64,000 bases of DNA from Lytechinus pictus. Taxonomy: Eukaryota > Echinodermata > Echinoidea > Temnopleuroida > Toxopneustidae. Below are positions 59,998 through 64,000 of this stretch, in pieces. Location: positions 15,237,103 through 15,301,102 of the forward strand of contig NC_087254.1 in assembly GCF_037042905.1 (NCBI RefSeq), in the 5' to 3' direction. Position numbers and translations under genes: made by a program. Each line of letters starts with the position of its first letter. Position 1 is the first letter of the stretch. The notes below the pieces were generated by a model, which saw only the letters and a program-made list of their open reading frames with translations, had not been told where the DNA came from and searched no databases.

Positions 59998-61046
59998 CAG
60001 GGGCGTCGATCCATTTTTCAGATGGGGGAGGGGGCAAAATCATGAATCAACGTTCCAAAGGCGCTCGATCAAACAAAACAAACAAACTCACCCACACACA
60101 CAAACATACACTAGGCCTATATATTTGACTCGTGAGAAAGAGACACATATCTCACCAACAAATTAATGCGAGCACGAAGCGCGAGCTGAATTTTTTTAGT
60201 ATACTGACCTGAAAACAGGAAAAATGTACCTGTTTAGGACTGTTTGTAGTAACTCATGAGGAGGATTCATATCTCACTAAACAGATAATGCGAGTGCCGA
60301 GAGCGAGCTGAATTTTCTTTATATTCTGACCTGAAAGCTTGATATTCAAAGAAATTTTGGTACCATTGATTAAGATTGGTATCTAAAAGAACCATAGATG
60401 CGAGCGCGATCTGAAAAAATTGAAAGTTAAATGGACGTTTTTAATAAACAAGATATATATCCAACTAAAGATTATTTTGAGGTTTAGAACGGAAAACGGG
60501 ACATTCTGTTCACCTATTTAATCATGAAAAGTATGGGTTTTTTGCTACAGAAATGATGCGAGCGCGAAGCGCGAGCCGAAAATTTTATATTATCTGAAAA
60601 AAGGACATTTTGAGCTCGATTTTAAATTAAGAGCGAGTTGTGTATGTATTTGTTATTTGTTATTAATATTCTCATTGTATATATGATAACGCCAACTTTT
60701 AATATTTTTTGATTATGCATGGATAAAAAATCCTGTATCCATCTATTTAGGCAAGTTTCTTTTTAATATTTTAATTTCTTAAGCACTGTGTCATTATGCA
60801 ATTGATTATATATTCTTGTACTTGTTTTGTAAAATATTCTGCAATTCAGCCTTTGGCTGCTAATGAATTTTCAATAAACCATTACTATACTATATTAATC
60901 TCGTTTGCTGATTTATGTATTACAATCTTATTTTATTTTGCACGTGCGGAATTATTGGGGGGCAAAACGATATGTTTGCCCCCCAATATTTTGATTAGTG
61001 TGGCGATCGCCCCCCCCCCCCCTTCCCACCAGGATCGACGCCTCTG
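59998..61046. mobile_element. Non-autonomous hAT-type element, 1049 bp, perfect 8-bp target duplication
   Basis: The termini CAGGGGCGTCGATCC and the inverted GGATCGACGCCTCTG are flanked by GTTACAAT on both sides (59990-59997 and 61047-61054). Inside, four variants of GCGAGCGCGAAGCGCGAGC lie at about 60169, 60291, 60400 and 60560, and a LINE 3' tail at about 60848-60894. G and C tracts adjoin the two ends. No transposase is visible. Confidence 0.88.
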
Positions 61047-61457
61047 GTTACAATTAAATAAGTTTTGCAAAATAAAAAATATATACAAGCAATGCAGGGA
61101 AGGAATGACTATCAGAGAGCATTTCGGGAGAGAAATCATAAAGCATTTCCAAGCTTATAACTATCAGGCCCATGGCCTTGGGAAGCAGGGGTGCTTCAGC
61201 ACCTCCAAGATTTTCCCAGGGGTGCTGCGTGTATTAATTTCCATAGGCAGCACTTCCTGGAATTCTGGTAGGTGTGTCTTTTTTAATATAGTGTGAAACA
61301 TGGTTTGACTTCTCCTGAAATGCGAAAGACAATTATAAATTTAAATCCCATTGATATACAAAACAAATAATTGTGTGCATCTATTAGGATATTTAAGATT
61401 TCAAAATATAGAGGAAATTTTGTGTTTCTGCGACCTAGATTTTCCTGGCTGTTACTG

Positions 61458-61630
61458 TTATTTTATTTATTTAGTAATTTTATTTATTTCTATTATTTAT
61501 TTATTTATTCATTCATTCATTCATTCTTTTTCATTCATTCATTTATTTATTGATTGATTTATTCATTTATTTATTTGTTTTTAATATATTTTATTTTATT
61601 TATTCATTCATTTATCTGTTTAATTCTTAT
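61458..61630 (+). repeat. TTTA/TTCA microsatellite
   Basis: About 170 bp of TTTA, TTCA and TTGA units, followed by a T run and a G run at about 61640-61668. The Phe/Tyr/Ser/His-rich frames here are repeat artefacts. Confidence 0.9.
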
Positions 61631-62152
61631 TTTTTTATTTACTTTTTTTTCTTTTTTTTGGGGGGGGGTCAGATAGATGATTACAAGTAATTTTTCCGAA
61701 ATAATTAATTAGGGTGCCTTTTTGGCTCATAAAAATGACGAATGATAAGAGCATATCATATCTTCGAATATTTTTAGTTTAATAATATTTAGATCCATGG
61801 TAGGTAGTTTAGGACGAAAAACTAATCGGACATGTAAGTTTGTAGACTGAATCGGGTAATTTCTATATCGTAAACAAGTTAAAAGTGTACATATTCATGA
61901 AGAAATATTATCAAAATAATATGTTTATATACTTTCACTCCCTGTCTTTATTTAGAAATAGGATTATCTATGTACTAAAAAATACTTGGAAAGGCTAGAA
62001 GCTGAAACAAACTCACTGTTGTAAGTAAGGTTTACTTTTCATTCTTTAAAAGCTTATCGTGAATTTCGATGGCAGAATAACTTTTTTAAATGGGACATAT
62101 ATAATTATGTATGACGATACCAAGACATTGATAAAGATCTTAATCATGTTAA

Positions 62153-62831
62153 AGGGGGTACTCCAGGCTGAATGTAGTAAGGCTTGAACAGATATGGAAA
62201 ATTGAGACTTTCTTAAAATTTCATCCAAATCGGACAAGATATAACGAATTCTACATGTATTCATGAAATATTCAATGAGCAAACTGATGGTGTCATATGC
62301 CCACTTTCAGGGGCTGGGGGGGGGGGGGCTTCAGCCCCCCCCCCACTTTTTTCCAAAACCGTGTACAAAAACGTAAAAATGACCATATGATTGTGATTTT
62401 TTGCATGGTCAGCCCCCCCCCCCCCCACTTTGAAAACCGTTCCGCGGCCCCTGCCTTTTTCTTTTGTATTTTATTACATGAAAATGTGTATTCAAATGTT
62501 GGCATCCAAGAATAAAAAACAAAATGGATCGACAACTAATTCAATAAATTAGATATTAATTGCTGCAACTTATTTTATGAAATGGGAGACATAGCATGCA
62601 CACATATATGAAAATATAAAATAATTATGATGTCATGTATAAATATAAGGAAAAGGAAAGAGTTGGTGCCCATCTAATGAATATTCATGACGACATGAAT
62701 ATAACCGTTTTCACGAAATATTCCTAAACTTAAAGATGACATAACTTCGCTAATTGTTATTAGACTATGACGAAATTTTCAGCATTTTGCTCCGTCTATT
62801 TAGATAAAGTTATGTTCAGCCCGTAGTACTC
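62153..62831. mobile_element. TTAA-type MITE (CCAGGCTGAA family), copy 2, carrying a nested G-tract repeat
   Basis: The left end AGGGGGTACTCCAGGCTGAA lies next to TTAA (62149-62152). The right end TTCAGCCCGTAGTACTCT abuts a mariner-like end at 62834, so the right TTAA is not seen. The interior matches 52721-53302, except for a roughly 145-bp insertion at 62309-62455. Confidence 0.78.
62309..62455 (-). repeat. G-tract dispersed repeat nested in the MITE
   Basis: Its reverse complement matches 23063-23207, with GGAACGGTTTTC, GACCATGCAAAAAATCAC and GTACACGGTTTTGG in order. The related MITE at 52721-53302 lacks it at the equivalent place (between CCACTT and TTCTTT near 52920), showing an insertion. 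Confidence 0.78.
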
Positions 62832-62833
62832 TA

Positions 62834-64000
62834 CAGTGCGTATAAAAAAAAACGGGACAGCTTTGAAAAGTCTATAAAAAATTGTTTCAAATTATTATAT
62901 CTATATTTTGATGTTATCTTTTCTTTGAAATGCCATTAAAAAAAATAAATTTTGTTCATGCTTGAGCAAACACGGGACGTTTTTTTCGGGGGTTCAAAAA
63001 GAGGCTTGCGCCAAGATGGCAGACATGAAAAAATGTGATGATTAGACTTTTGGCTAATCAGCAGACTTCCTCTTTTCATTATCTTTGCCATACTTTTCGA
63101 ATTATGCTGTCAAATTTCATTTACAAATTTATTTATTTACCTGAATTATTTTGTTTTTCATTTAAACTTCTTTTACCTTTGAATTTTCTTTCATAAGTAA
63201 GAAAAGAAGACTTTTTGTCAACCAAAGTAAGAAGATTTGCATTGTTAATTGGGAGAATTTGTAATTATTAAAATCCTTTTATTACTGGTATGTGAAACAA
63301 AATTATGTTATTGTAAAAGACATGAATCCTATTTTCAAGGGGTTATTGAATCCTTCACCAAGTTTAATTATGTGCTTGACAGGACAAACAGGAAAGGATT
63401 CATGTCTTTCAATGACAATGGTGTATTGAGTCAATTTTGAACGAGCAAGATATGGCAGATCGGGTAAAATGTATTAAAAAGTTGTGAAGCGAGCAAGCAA
63501 AAATTTCCACTTTTTCATTAAAATATCAAATTTTGTGATTTTGACATAATATTCAGTAAATGATATCATATTTCAATTTCTATGTTTTCTGTTATTTTCC
63601 TTTCCACTTTTTTTCTTGGTCATTATTTTTAATTGGGGGATCACCCCGAGCCCCCACCCATCAGTATGCCACTGTGTACAAAGGCACCATAACCTTTGTA
63701 GCACACAATGAAAGGAATAAAAAAAAACACGCTCTCCCATACTTCGGTTTAAAAAAAATTGTTCTTGCCTAAAAAAAGAATATTCAAAGCTAAAAGAAAA
63801 CATATTAAAAAGGAACAACAGATCTATTCAAGCAAATAAGATTTGGAAATGAATTTTGACCGCATAATTCGAAAATTATCGCACAGATAATAAAAAGGTT
63901 AAGAGGAAGTCTGCTGATTAGCAAGAAGTCCGACCATCATAATTTTATGCCATTTTGGCGCAAGTCTCTTTTTTAACCCCAGATAAAAACATTCCGTGTT
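62834..64000. mobile_element. Mariner-like element with long inverted arms, cut by the window end
   Basis: It starts CAGTGCGTATAAAAAAA after TA (62832-62833), like the 47439 element. The segment 62973-63213 (CACGGGACG, GGCTTGCGCCAAGATGGC, CTAATCAGCAGACTTCCTCT) is repeated inverted at 63770-64000 (GAGGAAGTCTGCTGATTAG, GCCATTTTGGCGCAAG). The arms therefore exceed 230 bp. The right terminus is outside the window. The interior includes a G-tract repeat (about 63600-63680). No transposase frame seen. Confidence 0.75.

Noticed and set aside
60796..61296. 166-residue open frame across the hAT element edge
   Set aside because: It runs through the element terminus, poly-C tract and target duplication into flanking DNA, so it cannot be a conserved gene.

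Overview
The window looks like nuclear DNA of an echinoderm, most likely a sea urchin (Lytechinus-like). This rests on genes split into small exons with canonical GT-AG introns, very dense palindromic miniature transposons, long poly-G/poly-C tracts inside dispersed repeats, and 5'-truncated LINEs. The species guess is recall-based inference. There is no bacterial-style gene organisation.

Layout. 1-21831 is an uninterrupted satellite array of 38 head-to-tail monomers of 574-575 bp (the first runs off the left edge). Each monomer carries a 242-bp palindromic, transposon-like module plus about 332 bp of non-palindromic sequence. 21832-31000 is gene-poor and full of homopolymer tracts, microsatellites and palindromic miniature elements. 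31063-36750 (+) holds a complete five-exon gene for a ZDHHC4-type palmitoyltransferase; intron 3 contains tandem repeats carrying nuclear-receptor DR1 half-site pairs. 37180-44140 is a repeat-only gap with a 3.4-kb element with terminal inverted repeats, which includes a CTAG-rich block and a minisatellite of RFX X-box palindromes, followed by a 67-bp minisatellite interrupted by a TTAA-inserted element. 44195-51554 (-) holds a four-exon, 828-residue protein with a roughly 450-residue hydrophilic N-terminus and seven C-terminal membrane segments. Its charge pattern predicts N-inside/C-outside topology, so it is a candidate member of the gustatory-receptor-like 7TM ion channel superfamily. The two genes converge. 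51600-64000 is repeat-rich, with CR1/L2-type and L1/Tx1-type LINE relics, hAT-, piggyBac- and mariner-type non-autonomous elements, and several nested insertions.

Main point. The palindromic module in every satellite monomer also occurs as a solo, inverted copy at 55924-56154, inserted inside an unrelated palindromic element. An uninserted relative of that host lies at 35445-35830. The window therefore shows both the mobile form of a miniature transposon and its amplified satellite form.
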